From: Paulinella micropora
Lineage: Eukaryota > Cercozoa > Imbricatea > Euglyphida > Paulinellidae
NCBI GenBank assembly: GCA_019918135.1
Contig: WBZZ01002597.1
Span: 1 to 64,000 of the forward strand
Direction: 5' to 3'
Length of the DNA: 64,000 nucleotides
A program made the translations under genes and the position numbers. The notes beneath the pieces were generated by a model that had not been told where the DNA came from, did not search any database, and saw only the letters and a list, made by a program, of their open reading frames with translations. This document shows positions 10,934 through 22,750 of this stretch, piece after piece; the stretch's first letter is position 1; each line of letters starts with the position of its first letter.

Positions 10934-12103
10934 CTAGGCTAGCTTGCGCCTCTTCACCTGCCCTAATTTGGCTTTCTTATATTTGCCTGGTGGTGGTGCC
11001 CCGATGAAATGGGTCGCTATGCCCTCGGCTACTATCTCATCCCACACCCGTAGGGGGATTCGACCGTGCTGTAGATCGAATGGGTAATCCAGCACCATCC
11101 TAGGCCACGCCTGTATTTGCCATGGCGTGTAGCCTTCGGACTTGTCCGTGATGCCTTTCCAGAACGTTTCGACCTGGTTGGAGTCGCGGTATACCGGATA
11201 AAAAGTCCGCGATTCCGGCTCGTCGAGGTCCTGGTGTGATCGATAGAACTGCAGTACGGGCGGCTCGGCTTTGATTGCCTTGCTTGTGCGCGTGACCCGA
11301 GTCTGCGGCTCCCATTCTCTCACTTTCATGAAGAAGAAATCGTTGAGGCAATCGTCGCCGACATGTGCCTCTGGTGGCCGAAGAAGGTATATCTTTCCGA
11401 CGTGCCAGTGCATGGTTTTCACGTCGTCGGCCGACCTCAGCTTTGATTCAGCTGGTGGGCGTCTCGGCACCGGTTCAACCTTCTCCTCCTGTTCCGAGGT
11501 TGGTCGGCCCTGGCGCGATAACGTCCCCCTCGGAAGCGTCGGCTTGTTCAGCCGCGACTTCGTCGGCTTCGTTATTATTCGGATCATTCCCCTCGGCTAC
11601 GGCCGGTAAGGGTTGTGTCGGGTTTTCCTTCGCCTCGGCCGTCTTGTCTCTGCGCTTGGGCGGAGGACGTAAACTGTGTTCCAGCTTCTGTACCGCTTCC
11701 GTCATCGTTTCGTTACGATCCAGCATGGGATTAAAACGCATCAGCCGCCGTACATGTACTACTAGCGTCTTACCCTTTCCCTGTATTCGGTATGGCAAAG
11801 CACCTACTTGTTCTACAACAGTGTGAGGGCCTTGCCACATCGGGAAGAGTTGACGCTAACCAAGTTGGGTACCTGGGGTACGTACAGGAAGACTAAGTCC
11901 CCTTTATGATATTCCCCCGACTCATACTTGACTTTGCTCGGCGTCTGCTGGTTTTGTTTATGCGCCTCTTCGGCCTCCCGCGCCTTCATGACGTAGTGTC
12001 TGGCTTCCGCCATGACTCGTAGGCGGCAGGCCATCAGCTCATCATGCTCCAAAAAGCCCCCTTCCGGGAGGTTTGGTAGCACCAACTCCTCCGGAATCCT
12101 CAA
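10934..12103 (-). pseudogene. Post-integrase part of the gypsy-like fossil
   Basis: MWQGPHTVVEQVGALPYRI with HVRRLMRFNP matches the GPY/F-type integrase C-terminal module. A charged linker follows, and then a globular-looking end (WHVGKIYLLRPPEAHVGDD... with KYKKAKLGQVKRRK at the end) that I do not recognise. A chromatin-reader role is possible by position only. Part of a broken element. Confidence 0.5.
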
Positions 12104-12740
12104 GTGCTGACCGTATACCAGGAGATTGGGGGGCGCCCGTGGCTTTTCCGCCCAACGCCCTCGATGCGGTGTTGTTCATGGAGAACACAAACGACGGTAA
12201 GGCCTTATGCCATATGTGCTGATTATCGCGACAATACTGCTGGAGCGCGGCCTTGAGCGGTCTATGGACCCTCTCGATTTTGCCGTTGCTCTCCGGTGAA
12301 TATGCAGTGACGTATTTCCACTTAAAGCCCCACACTGTGGACAGCCGAGCGGAGAGTTCGTTTGTAAACTCCGATCCCCGATCGCTGTACACATTTTTCG
12401 GCACTCCGGTATATCGGAAGACATGATCGACCAGGGCCTTGCATGTCGATTCCGCAACCTTTTCCACAACTGGCACCGCGAACACATAATTCGAGAAGCG
12501 GTCTATGGCTGTCAGGATGTACCGATAATTGTGGGTCTCCGCTCGCGGTAGCGGTCCTACGTAATCAACATGCAAAGTTTCGAATAGGTTCTCCACAAGC
12601 TTGTATCCGCCATAAAGGCCTCTCTGAGCGTTGTTGTGTGGTGTCTTGGTTTGCTTGCAGTGTTCGCATGTGTCGACTGTGTCGGCAATGGACTTCTGCA
12701 TGCCATGCCACCAAAACCTGCGTGAAATAAACCATGACAT
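12042..12740 (-). pseudogene. Retroviral-type integrase part of the gypsy-like fossil
   Basis: A C-x2-C pair (CEHCKQTK) ends the zinc domain. The core shows HVDYVGPLP (first D), SDRGSEFTN (second D) and SNGKIERVHRPLK (E), the D,D35E set of the rve family. Spacing and wording around these motifs are of Ty3/gypsy type. Part of a broken element. Confidence 0.8.
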
Positions 12741-13007
12741 TTTATCCCTCCCCGTGTGTGAGTTGAGAGCAGAGCGGTGAGTGGCTAGCAGGATCGCCTT
12801 GCGTAACTGGGTTGGTACCCGCAGTGTCCACTTTGAAGGCGTCTTTTCCCACTTACCGTCTGCCCCCTTATACCACAGGAATCATGCCAGGTCATCGTTT
12901 TCTTATGGGCTCTTATTTCTCTCGTCTCAGGATTTGCTATCGGGTCAATAGCGTGAGCAATGAAGGGGCCCCATTCCTTAGAGCTCTTCGCCAACTGACC
13001 AAACACC

Positions 13008-14033
13008 TCAAAGCTGAGCTTCCATCATCTTCAAATCAGGTTTACCCAGCACTATTGTTCCCGGGAAATCTGGCACCACCAAGACGTGTATTGTGTATGT
13101 CATGCCAGTCGGTAATTCCACCGTCATTGGAATACGACCAATGATCGCACTTCTTCCGTCGTTAGCACCCCGGATATATCCGAGCTTCCCCTCGCGCGTG
13201 AAATCGAATAACTTTCCGAATTTAGCTATAAATCGTTTACCCGCGAAGGTGATTTGTGCCATGCTATCGTTGCCGGTGTCCAGGTGGGCGTTGAGCTCCC
13301 GCCAAAATAGACGGGTGTAGCTCATGTCCCTTGCCTCCGCTGCAGGGAGGTCCTGGGGTTCGGCTGTCGAGATGAGTGCTTGTTGCAGCTCCATCTCAGC
13401 ATACCTGCGCGCCATCCGGCGTTGGGCATCGCCAAGTTTGTCCGGGTCCACCAAGGGTGTTAGTCCCCTCTGGCTGACGACCGCCGGAGCAACGCTTGGG
13501 CCATCCCGTGGGCCCGGGAGCACTACAGGATTCTGTGCTGTGAATAGTGATGCAGTAGTATACATGTTGTCTGTGTGTGGGGGGGATGCGTGGTCGATAT
13601 GCGGTATATTCGGGTGATTAATATCGGAACCGGCCACCGTTCCCGGGGCTAGTCGAACATCACGACCGAGCAAAGACCGTTGAGGTGCTATTTGTTGTTT
13701 TGCCCTGGCTTTAATGTTAATCACCTTGTTCTCAAAAAGGGCTGTTTTCTGTAGTGAGGCGACTGGGATGGAACCTGCCTTGCTTACGCAGGTGTCCGCT
13801 GTGCGGACACGGCAACTTAGCCCGTCCATTTTACCATCATCCTCACTAGCCGCCTGCGCGACATCGTCTTCGGGTGGAGATGGGTGAGGGTCCGCCTGTA
13901 CATTGTTGCGGAAGGTCGTCACCTCAGGTGAAGGTGTACGGCCACGACTACTGTTGTGCCCCTCTGTTATCTCTTCGCTCACCCCTGCCGTAGCAGTACT
14001 ATTGATTGTGATCGAGGTCTGTGACCCCCGCAA
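13008..14033 (-). pseudogene. Aspartic protease part of the gypsy-like fossil
   Basis: The frame contains AHLDTGNDS, the D-T-G active-site loop of retroviral-type aspartic proteases, followed about 60 residues later by a hydrophobic strand and IVLGKPDL, which corresponds to the usual I-L-G closing motif. The N-terminal two-thirds is low-complexity linker. Part of a broken element. Confidence 0.65.
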
Positions 14034-14919
14034 TACTATCTACTTGCGGTGTAGAAGGGAGCACAGCAACCCTGGCAGTCGGTGACTCGATACTGACTTG
14101 TGTCACCTGACTTGGCGTTGGTGTAGCCTCCATTCTTACTGTCTTATCTACTACTGGTGCGGGTGGGGACACAGAAACCCTAGCAGTCGGTGACTCGATA
14201 TCGGCTTGTGTCACCTGACCTGGCGTTGGTGTGGCCTCCGTTACCATCACACTATTAACTAATGTTTCTGTTACTACTGCGCCTGTCCCGACAACTAGTC
14301 CATCACCCTCTGCGGTGGCTATCGTTTCCAACGGGTGTGCAAAACGCACCCGCTTACGTGCCCCGGGGTGTGTCCTTTCCGTTGATTGTCTAGGACTTGA
14401 GTTTGCGCTTCTTGTAGGACTTGTGTCCTGCTGGCTGGCCTTGGCCTGCACAACACATGTGACGCGTTGCTTGCGTTTGCGTTTGCGTTTGCGTGCTGAG
14501 TGCTTACCCATCTGGCTTAGGAGTGTCTCCTGCCCGGGCATGTATGCAGCGAACTTGTCCGCCGCCGGGAATTGGGTCTTGAGCATTTCGGCTTCCGCAT
14601 CGAAGGCGGCGCACCAACTCGCCACGTACCCGTTTGGCATCAGAGAGACCCGTCCGTGTTCGTCAACGTCCGGGAATGGCAAGTTCATATGTGCCTGCTG
14701 TTTCGGGCAGGGCACCCAATCGCCATCTTCCGGCCTTTTCATCTTCGACTCTCCCGCCTTGTATCGGCGTATGTACCGCCTCATCGCTATTGGGTGCTGT
14801 GGAGTGCCCGGGATTGTGTGCCATCGCTGACGCGACTTTCCCATGAGGCAGGGCCATACCCAAAATCGACGTTCTGGTAAGCCGTTAAAAGCCAGTGCGT
14901 GATGAAAATAATCACACAA
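13999..14919 (-). pseudogene. Gag-pol spacer coding of the gypsy-like fossil
   Basis: A basic KRKRKRKQR stretch follows an N-terminal globular-looking part. The C-terminal part has two copies of a PTPxQVTQxxIESPTARV unit of about 40 residues. It lies between the gag-like and protease parts. Function unknown. Part of a broken element. Confidence 0.4.
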
Positions 14920-15267
14920 AGTATTAGACTTGACCGTTGGCGGGTTGCCAAGGTCGTCTAACCTCTGTATCCCGTACGGGCATCCAGCCGGACCAGGTCG
15001 ATGGCTAATGAGCTGAGAGGTTGATTGGTTTGCCGTGGGATTGTACGTGTTTTCTTTTTCTTTGTCGCCGGCTGACGTGGGGGCGGGGCCCCTTGTGTCT
15101 GGCTAACCGGCGGTGGTGTGGGAGGTAACATGGGGAGTGGTAAGGGCGGTGGTGAGTAGATGGGCATGGTAAACTGTGGTGCTTGGTAAGTATGAGGTGG
15201 CGATGTCAAGCCCACCGGTGGTGGAGAATGAAACCCTGAAGTAGATTGTTGGGCATATGGGTTAGGG

Positions 15268-16989
15268 CTACCCCCCCGCTGGAGAAGATGTAGATGCGTA
15301 TGGGTTTGGAGAATGTCGCGGCCCCTGGCCCCAATACGGGTTCGAGGAGCTCGATGAGCTCGACGACGATGACCAGTATGGGTTAGGTGAACGCGAGGGG
15401 GATCTCTGATAGGAGCTGGACCCCGTATAAGAGTGGTCTCCCCATGAGGTGGATGTGACGAAGGAGAGTATGTCGAACTGTGGTTTGTTCGCCTTGGGCT
15501 GATGGTCCGGCAACGACAATCCTACAGCCTGCATTGCTTGCAGCAGGATGTTTGCTCTCCGCATACGTTCGTCCTTGTCAGATTTTGGGCCGAATATCTT
15601 CCTCACAAAAGCTGCATCCCACGCGGATACTTCGACCAATCGGTCAACGCGAAAACTCTGAAGCAAGAATGCGCGGTCATCGGCATCTTGTGCCTGCGAC
15701 AAGACGTTTCGAATGTATCTCTCCCCTGATGTTCGACCTTTGGTGGTTGTTGCTCTAGCGATGCCCTTAAGGACTGCCACTAGTAACATCGCCAAATCAG
15801 CACGAACAAGGGGCGTGATCAACTTTTGTGGGAGGTCCACGATTTCGTTGTGTGGAACATCGGCTTCCCACAGACGTTGTGCCATTGCCGACACAAGGTC
15901 GGCGACTATTACAGGGTCGCACATGAAACCCCAGTTGGTTCCCTTGATAAATTCTTCGAGCAGGTGATGAGGTCGCATGGGAGGCTTCAATTGTCCCATT
16001 TGCATCAATCAACCCGCATCCTCATCCCATTGGGGCCACTTGTGCGTTAACAAGTCTTGGGATGCCCAACGACTGGCTTTGTTGGCTAATATCTGTTTAG
16101 TGTCAGCAGCAGTGAGGCTGAACTGCCCAATCGTGCTGTCTAGACACGTATAGCCCAACAAAAGCAAGATACCCTCGCCATAATCGATATTAACTTGCGG
16201 GTTATACTTGCCATAGTCGAAACCTGTGGCCTTGTCGAGCCGAGTCAGAGCTCGTTCGACCAACTTGTCGTTCGCAGTCTTTTGTTGTTCAGTGGTGTTT
16301 GGAGGTCGGTTATGCCCACCACCCCCGTTGTTTCCCTGGGGCGGGACAATTACCTTCCTGTGAAAGAAAACGAATGTCGTTCCCTCTGGGACGATAGTTG
16401 CTATGCCATCGTTGCCATATGTGACATGAACCTCGTTCGCTAGGCGAATTCGGAGGATATCACTGATGGTCTGTGCTGCCAACTCGCACATAGCGAGGAA
16501 ATTGCACCAGTAGAGCTTAACCGCCGGATGGGGAGCGATTTTCTTTTCCACCGCTTTTGCACTTCTGACAACCTTCTCAAACACCATGTTGGCCTTGAAG
16601 TATTTAAACTTCGTTGCCATCCTACTCACCCAAGTACACTGATGCTGTTCGATAGTATCAAGCACCTCGTTAAGGGTGTCTCGGGCTTGGGCAGCTGCTA
16701 TTGAATCGTCCTCCGAGGGAAGAAGCTGTCGTTTCCAGCTCTTGTGCTCTGTGAGGGTGAGGTTCCAAATTGCAACCGCAGCACTTAGGTTTCGTGCTGA
16801 AACTATATTCCAAGCTTGTATCTCCGAGATAAAAACCAGCAACCCTGCCGAGTTGGGCCACTTTGTGTCTATAGCTAGTTCTTTATCTGGGTCCTGTGTG
16901 AAAGGGAAAGTGAGAGATGTTTGCAGATCCTTTTTCTCGACGATAAGGTATTCAGCAAAGCTTGATACCTTTGGTGGTTGATCTGCCAC
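15268..16989 (-). pseudogene. Gag-like part of the gypsy-like fossil
   Basis: Two adjoining minus-strand frames encode helical sequence followed by a Ser/Tyr/Pro-rich tail with repeated NPYW motifs. Position between the candidate primer-binding site and the protease makes gag the natural reading. I see no zinc knuckle and no family-level similarity, so the call rests on position. Part of a broken element. Confidence 0.45.
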
Positions 16990-17057
16990 GCTTCGTCTAA
17001 TAAGGAGTCACGCACGGTTGCTAGAACCCTGTAGAGGTCCATAACATGGTGTATGGT

Positions 17058-17067
17058 GCTGATACCA
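17058..17067 (-). other. Candidate primer-binding site (initiator-Met type)
   Basis: The minus strand reads TGGTATCAG, the usual complement of the initiator tRNA-Met 3' end used by many Ty3/gypsy elements. It lies about 70 bases before the gag-like frame. A short match like this can occur by chance. Confidence 0.35.
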
Positions 17068-18190
17068 TTTGCAGTGAGGCTATGATTGAACCTGATGCAT
17101 TAGTCCAATAGCCCCTTGTTCCGAGGGCTCCTTGAACAGACACCTGTACCAAGCCACCTCTTCATACATATTGTTCGGGAAAAGATGCATCGAGTTGTCG
17201 TTTGGGTTTGTCCCCTGTTCCTTGTCATTTATAGGGTTGCCTGGCCATCCCTCTGCTGGGCCTCGGTATCGGTCAAGCACTACCTTCGTTTGGATTGCAC
17301 GAGCCGGAATTACCAACCCATTGTCGAGCCCTCTCCATGGGGAGCGAGGGACAGGTTCCCCCTGTGCTCTGCTTCCTCCCCTTGCAGGAGTGGTAAAAAC
17401 CGCCGCCTGTGGCGGGCGTGTCGTTACCATCTGCGTCCTCAGACATGTCTAGTTTTATTGCAGTGGATGATCTCGTTGTAGAGCCTATCCACGCAATTTT
17501 CAGTGTGCCCCCTGAGGGGTTGAGACGAGCAGAGTCGTATGTTCTCGTGTATGTGAGTGTGCTGTTGTGTTTGTTTTTGTTGTCGTGTGTTCTGTTCACT
17601 GTGTCGTCAATGCTTATATCAAGCACGATGTTATACAATACAACAACCAACTCACACCTAACACAACAATCAACAGACAACAGTCAAGGGATTGGTGGAC
17701 TCACCCTCCCCCTCTGTCGGAGGAAAGCTTGCTGCTCCTTCTGCCAAGCCAGACGATGTGTACGTGTGCACCCTGGCAATACACAACAAATTTTCTGCAA
17801 CTCTGTAACCGCCTTTCCGATGATGCAACAGAAAAAGTACAAAAAGATTTTCGATGATTCCTTCTGGGCTCTGCCCTATGGATCACCTTATTCTTTTCCC
17901 TTTTCAAGAAGGAGTCTTTTTCCAACTCAAAAACAACCTTCGTTTGTCTTGTCTGATTGTGATAGGTAGGTTTGTGAGTGTTGTCGTGTATGTTTTGTGT
18001 GTGTATGTACCGAGTGCTGTAGACTCTTCACACACTTGTTGTCGATTGTCTTGGAAGCCACTCGGTATCCGAGTTCTTGTCCTTGCTGACCTATATGACA
18101 CCACACAACACGTTTGAAGTGTTTGAGTGTGATGTGGGGTGTGTGTTTCGCTGTTTGTGAACAAAAATAAAAATCGTTCCCGAAACACAG
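17068..18190. other. Right flank of the gypsy-like fossil and putative intron before the acidic exon
   Basis: A 116-codon minus-strand frame (17080-17430) has no recognised family and may belong to the element's terminal region. TG-rich runs lie near 17,540-17,600 and 17,970-18,010. The stretch ends with an acceptor-like GAAACACAG at 18,190, immediately before the acidic repeat exon. Confidence 0.4.
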
Positions 18191-19526
18191 GAAAAGGACG
18201 AGGAGGAAGAAGGGCACCAAAGGACGGGCAAGGGTGAGCATGAACAAGAGAAAGAGGAAGAGGAGCAAGAGGACGAGGAGGAAGAAGGGCACAAAGGGAA
18301 TGACAAGGGTGGGCAAGACAAAGGCGAAGAGGAAGAGGAGGAAGAGAAGGAAGAGGACAAGGAGGAAAGAGCAAGAAGGGGAGGACACGAGTGGGCAAGA
18401 CCAAGAGAAAGAGAGAGGAAAGGAAGAGGAAGAGCACGACAAGCAAAAGAAGCAGCCACAAAGAATGAGGAAGAAGAGAAACAAGAGGGCGACGAGGAGG
18501 ATGACGAGGGGGGAGAGGATGAGGAGGAACAAGAACAGGAGGGAAGTGACAAAGAGAAAGACAAAGAGGAGGAAGAAGAAGAGAAAAAAGAGGGCGACGA
18601 GGAGGATAACGAGGGGGGAGAGGATGAGGAGGAACAAGAACAGGAGGGAAGTGACAAAGAGAAAGACAAAGAGGAGGAAGAACAAGAGAAAAAAGAGGTC
18701 AACGAGGAGGATGACGAATGGGGAGAGGATGAGAAGGAACAAGAACAGGAGGGAAGTGAAAAAGAGAAAGACAAAGAGGAGGAAGAAGAAGAGAAAAAAG
18801 GGGGCGAGGAGGAAGATGACGAGGGGAGAGAGGATGAGGAGGAACAAGAACAGGAGGGAAGTGAAAAAGAGAAAGACAAAGAGGAGGAAGAAGAAGAGAA
18901 AAAAGAGGGCGACGAGGAAGATGGCGAGGTGGGAGAGGACGAGGAGGAAGAGGACGAGGGAGAAGGAGGAAGTGGAACTCGCAAGAACAAAAAGCGGAGG
19001 AAGTTAAAACGGCGGCGACAGCGATGTTCCGGAAGGGCAAGAAGGAGACAAAAAACTAAAACTCGCTGGCCGACACCTGACGGAGGACAACAAGGCAGCG
19101 TACAGGTAGGACAAGGAAGAGTGGGAAGCGAAACTGACCCAGAAGGACTTGGTGGCCTCCAAGCTCGCCAGCATTAAGAGAAAGATCGCCAAACGTGACA
19201 GAGAAATTGCGGTGACCGCTCAGGACATTCGTGTTGGCGATACTGTGTTTTTCTTCCCACAGACGCAAAACGTCACCACCAAGAACAAGCTTTGGAAATG
19301 TGCGCGTATACCAGCCGTAGTGTGGTCCATCAGGGACATGGAGAAGCCAAAAAGCAAGAAGCAACGGCTGACTCAGGACGGGGTTGAAGAGAAGCAAAAA
19401 CCGCGTCTGACAAAACTCTGCACTCTGGTTACACTGCATGGACAAGTGGATGAACCGCAGTACCTTGACAGGATCACCCTAATTCCGAAGCGGGAGCGTG
19501 AAACGTTTGGACTTTCGGGGAGCTGA
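18191..19526 (+). CDS. Glu/Lys-rich repeat protein with basic and globular C-terminal part
   Basis: After the acceptor at 18,190 the frame reads EKDEEEEGH and stays acidic to about 18,960, then passes into a strongly basic block (RKNKKRRKLKRRRQR) and stops at 19,177. A second frame, open to 19,526 and overlapping it, continues with coiled-coil-like KLTQKDLVASKLASIKRK and a beta-rich segment (DIRVGDTVFFFP ... KCARIPAVVWSIRD ... DEPQYLDRITLIPK) that looks like a small barrel of the BAH/tudor/chromo type, which is inference. The change of frame near 19,060-19,150 means a frameshift or a missed intron. The acidic-basic-barrel order suggests a chromatin-associated protein, which is inference. Confidence 0.45.
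18521..18940 (+). repeat. 105-bp coding tandem repeat, four copies
   Basis: GAGGAGGAAC-type markers recur at 18521, 18626, 18731 and 18836, an exact 105-bp (35-codon) period. Because 105 is divisible by three, the plus frames and the minus frames all stay open, giving long spurious hydrophobic frames on the minus strand. Confidence 0.9.
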
Positions 19527-21311
19527 TGTCACAGTGTAAGAAGTTGAAGCAGTCGATGCAAAGAAAACTGCTCATGTCGGAGTACACGATCCAGAAAGTC
19601 ACTTTTGCGCAGTTGTGTAAAGCACACATGCTGATGGCCGATGATGACGAGAGTGAACGAGCTGCCAAGGAACAGGGGAGGACGATTGCGCAAAACATGC
19701 AGATGGCGGAGCCAGAACCAGTGATGGAAGGTTTGCAAGGGGTTGATAGTGATCAGCGGCGTACACCAGGCGAGCGCAAGGCCAAGATAGTAATGATCAC
19801 AAAGGCGATACCAGTCAGTGAGAAGGAACACAGCGACAAGTCTACGTCTTCGGGACCAGCACCTGACGCAGGCAAGAAGCACCACTGGACCAAGGCAATC
19901 CCTGCGAACCCACAGCTGAAGAAACTCATTGACAGGAAAACTAACAAGCAAGGACCATCAGGCAACAGTGGCAAACCAACGGGAGTGGAACCTGGCAACA
20001 ACGCTAACCAAAAGGCTGCAGGCCAGGGAGCCGGAAAAGGCGCGGAAGCAGGAAAACAGTCTCGCCGGAAGCTTGCAGTGAAGCGGTCAGATGTCGGGCC
20101 TACCTACGCGGGGCTGTCAAACACAGGGAATACATGCTGCATCAACGCCCCTGTGGTTTGCGAGTTTGCTTTTTCTTGTAACGCGCAGCAGCAAAAAGCT
20201 TGTACCAAGACGTCCTGCCCGGACTGCGCCCTCAAGAAGCTGCGCCGCACCGTGCATAGTGTGAGGAAAACCGGGCCAAGAGTTGTTGACGCAAGCGATA
20301 TGTGGCGTTTTGCGTGTGCAAGGTATTGGTGTCCAGCAAGATGCTATGGAATTACTTGCAGGTAAGAAGTGGCACGTGGTGTGACCAGGGAGGAATGGCA
20401 TTCCAAGCTTCCTACTTGTGGAGGCAGGCCCACCAAGAGGGACTACCCGGTCTCCTTAAACTCCGAGAAAGCGAGGATACAGGAACATTTTGCAGCCAAG
20501 GAACTGTTTGTGGTCCGCGGCTTTGCGTGCAGACAGTGTCGGACAAAGCACAGGTGGATCCATAAAGAAGTTAACCTGGAAGAACACGGGCTGTGGGATT
20601 TGCCGCTGCTCCCTGTGTCAGAGGACGAAAGGCAACAGAGCGTGACGAAAATGTTGCAGCTTGCGTTTGCGCCATATGTGCAAGACGAGAAAAGCCGATA
20701 CGATTGTCGGCAGTGCGGTAGCAATCAGAACGGTCAAGTGATAACAACGCCATTTCTGCAGCATTTGGCCGAAAAAGCTACGAATCAGTATTTCAAGGGG
20801 AGCGTACCTCAAGGGTCTGGAACAGGATGTACTGGGGAATCCGAAGACGGACACTTGGATCATGACATGGCCAGTGCATGTGCCGTTGGAGTTTGCTGTG
20901 CCGCTGGCGTCGGATGTCTGGGACCCGAGCGCGTGGGCACCAAGTCGCCTGACGGGTCCCGGGTCGGGTAGGAAGTACAGGCTGAAATCAATTTTAGTGC
21001 ACGATGAGTCCTCCAGCTGCCGGCATGGGCACTACTGGGCGATTGTGTGGTGTCCGATTCTGGAGAGGTGGTTGCGGGTGGACGACCATCGTGTTACTGT
21101 TATGCCTGACCATTGGAGGCCGGACGGACCACATACTGCGTCCAAGTGGGAGAGTGCGAAGAAGCAACCCGGTATGGTGTCTGCAGTGTTTTACGAAAGG
21201 GAAGAGCCTGAGGTGGAATGGGATATCTCCAGTCAGGGGCTACATCTTGATGATCACTGGGAAAGCTATCGAACGCTACTGTCTCTGGTAAGGATCCCAG
21301 GAAACCTCTAG
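19526..21311 (+). CDS. USP-type ubiquitin carboxyl-terminal hydrolase, frame disturbed
   Basis: Cysteine-box: GLSNTGNTCCINA near 20,115-20,150, matching G-L-x-N-x-G-N-T-C of ubiquitin-specific proteases (the Cys is the nucleophile). The QQDA box (GVQQDAMELL) is at 20,328-20,357 but in another frame. Two C-x2-C pairs (CRQC near 20,530 and CRQCG near 20,708) form the zinc ribbon of the fingers. The histidine box HGHYWAIVW...WLRVDDHRV lies near 21,025-21,090. So the whole catalytic core is present in order, preceded by about 190 residues of charged linker. It needs at least two frame changes, from short introns or from frameshifts. If functional it would remove ubiquitin from substrates. The second aromatic after the catalytic Cys is Cys rather than the usual Tyr/Phe. 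Confidence 0.65.
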
Positions 21312-21485
21312 CTGAGTGATGTATGAAAAACGAGATGAATGCATGCGCTCATTGAAACTCTGAACAGTGAAGGGCTATGAGCACAGTGTATCAAGGAAAT
21401 GAACACGAGAGAGTATGTTCTTGTTGCGGTATTGCAGGAGGGAGTGTCTTGTTGGGCCTGGTGTGAGTAGGTCCCCGAGAAGTGG

Positions 21486-22224
21486 TTGATGGAGGCACAA
21501 GTAAGGATAGGCGTACAAAGCGAAGAGTTCCAGAGGCTGTTGATACGGGAGCAAGAAGCGGTCGTACAGGCCGCCGGAGAAGAAAACACTGACACGGGCA
21601 CGATGGACACGCGAGTGCTGCTAGCGGTTGAGGTCAAGAAGCAGGTGTACTTAGGAACAGTCACGCAGGCGGCCTCGGATTTTTCGAGTGGTGAGATACA
21701 CGTGTGGCACCCAGAAGGAATTTGCGCTGCACAGGCAGCGACCAGGAATAATAAACAAGCCCCTCCTGCTTTGTATAAAACACTGGCGCCCTTGTACGTG
21801 GATGGGGGCAAAAACGTCCAGTATTTGGTGAGTCACAGCATAGATCGAGCCAGGAATGTTACAGACCCCTGGGCGGTGTCGATGGAATGGGACAAGAACT
21901 GCACTGTGATAAGCAAAAACATCCGCATGACGACTGGGTCGGAGCCAGGACGTATGGACAGAGCGCAGTGGCAAGCTTTGAGTGACTTTGTCGCAAGCAG
22001 GAAAGATTGGCAATTTTACGTCCTGAGCGAGAAGGAAAGGGAAGGCAAGAGACAGGCAAGCCAAGAGGCGAACGGACAAGATGGCAAACATGCAAGGGAA
22101 GCTCCTTATGGTTCACCAGCAGTAGTGAAGGTGGGGAATGGAAACCAAGGGTCAGAGCGGCAAGCGCGTGAGAACGGGAATCTTGAAAGGCGAAGTACTG
22201 TTTCCGGATCCAAAACCAGTAGTG

Positions 22225-22272
<48 letters not shown>

Positions 22273-22341
22273 CTAGTACTAGTACTAGTACTAGTACTAG
22301 TACTAGTACTAGTACTAGTAGTACTAGTAGTAGTGGTGGAG

Positions 22342-22399
<58 letters not shown>

Positions 22400-22610
22400 C
22401 AGCAGCACCGTCACGAGTAGGGGAAGTGTAGCAACAAGAAACAAGAATGTGCGCAAGCCAAGCAGCAGCAGCAGCAGCACCATTGTTAGTAGCTATAGGG
22501 GAAGTGAAGCAACAGGAAACAAGATGCGCAAGCGTGTATTTAAACGCATGATGGAGGAGGACGTGGACGCAATCATGACGAAAGAACAGCGTCCCGTGGA
22601 CTCTGACTAG
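21486..22610 (+). CDS. Ser-rich protein with microsatellite-encoded tract
   Basis: About 374 codons. Residues 1-200 look globular (EVKKQVYLGTVTQAASDFSSGEIHVWHPEG ... YVDGGKNVQYLVSHSIDRARN ... DRAQWQALSDFVASRKDWQFYVL). Residues 240-335 are almost pure Ser/Thr/Gly from an AGT/ACTAGT microsatellite, and the C terminus is basic (NKMRKRVFKRMMEED). No family is recognised. It lies 175 bp after the deubiquitinase on the same strand. The globular part, with VYLGTV...GEIHVWHPEG, could be a chromo/tudor-like barrel, which is inference. Length of the Ser tract probably varies between individuals. Confidence 0.5.
22216..22400 (+). repeat. AGT / ACTAGT microsatellite within coding sequence
   Basis: AGT triplets alternate with ACTAGT hexamers and a short GGT block, all in frame to give Ser, Thr and Gly. 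Confidence 0.9.
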
Positions 22611-22750
22611 GAAATAGATGAATGGGCTAAACGACGGCGCATTTGGGGTTAGTAACGGCCAAAGTGTAGTTTGGTTGTAACCCTATGATTCACGATTAAA
22701 AGTGCCATACACTCTCTCTGTCTCTCTCTGTGTCTTGCTCTTTCTCTACA

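Larger units (their letters stand above)
8142..17067 (-). mobile_element. Ty3/gypsy-like LTR-retroelement fossil
   Basis: Reading on the minus strand from right to left: a candidate primer-binding site, gag-like coding, an aspartic protease, an integrase with zinc and DDE signatures, a GPY-like tail, and about 2 kb of further coding of unknown family. The order protease then integrase and the integrase tail fit Ty3/gypsy. The element is broken, with many breaks (at least half a dozen). No LTR pair was identified, so its ends are approximate and age cannot be read from LTR divergence. The amount of decay suggests an old copy. Confidence 0.7.

Noticed and set aside
13093-15967. Plus-strand frames across the gypsy-like region
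   Set aside because: They are complements of the protease and gag-like frames and carry no domain motifs.
6606-17700. LTR pair of the gypsy-like fossil
   Set aside because: I compared the left flank and right flank by eye and found no convincing matching terminal repeats, so none is reported.
17904-19040. Hydrophobic multi-membrane protein on the minus strand
   Set aside because: It is the complement of the purine-rich acidic repeat; the plus frame has an acceptor and continues into plausible coding.
19080-19150. Stop-codon reassignment (TAG read as amino acid) in the host
   Set aside because: One in-frame TAG in the acidic gene suggested it, but a missed intron or a frameshift explains it equally and other genes end normally.
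22106-22483. Leu/Val-rich frames opposite the Ser tract
   Set aside because: Alternative frames of the AGT microsatellite.
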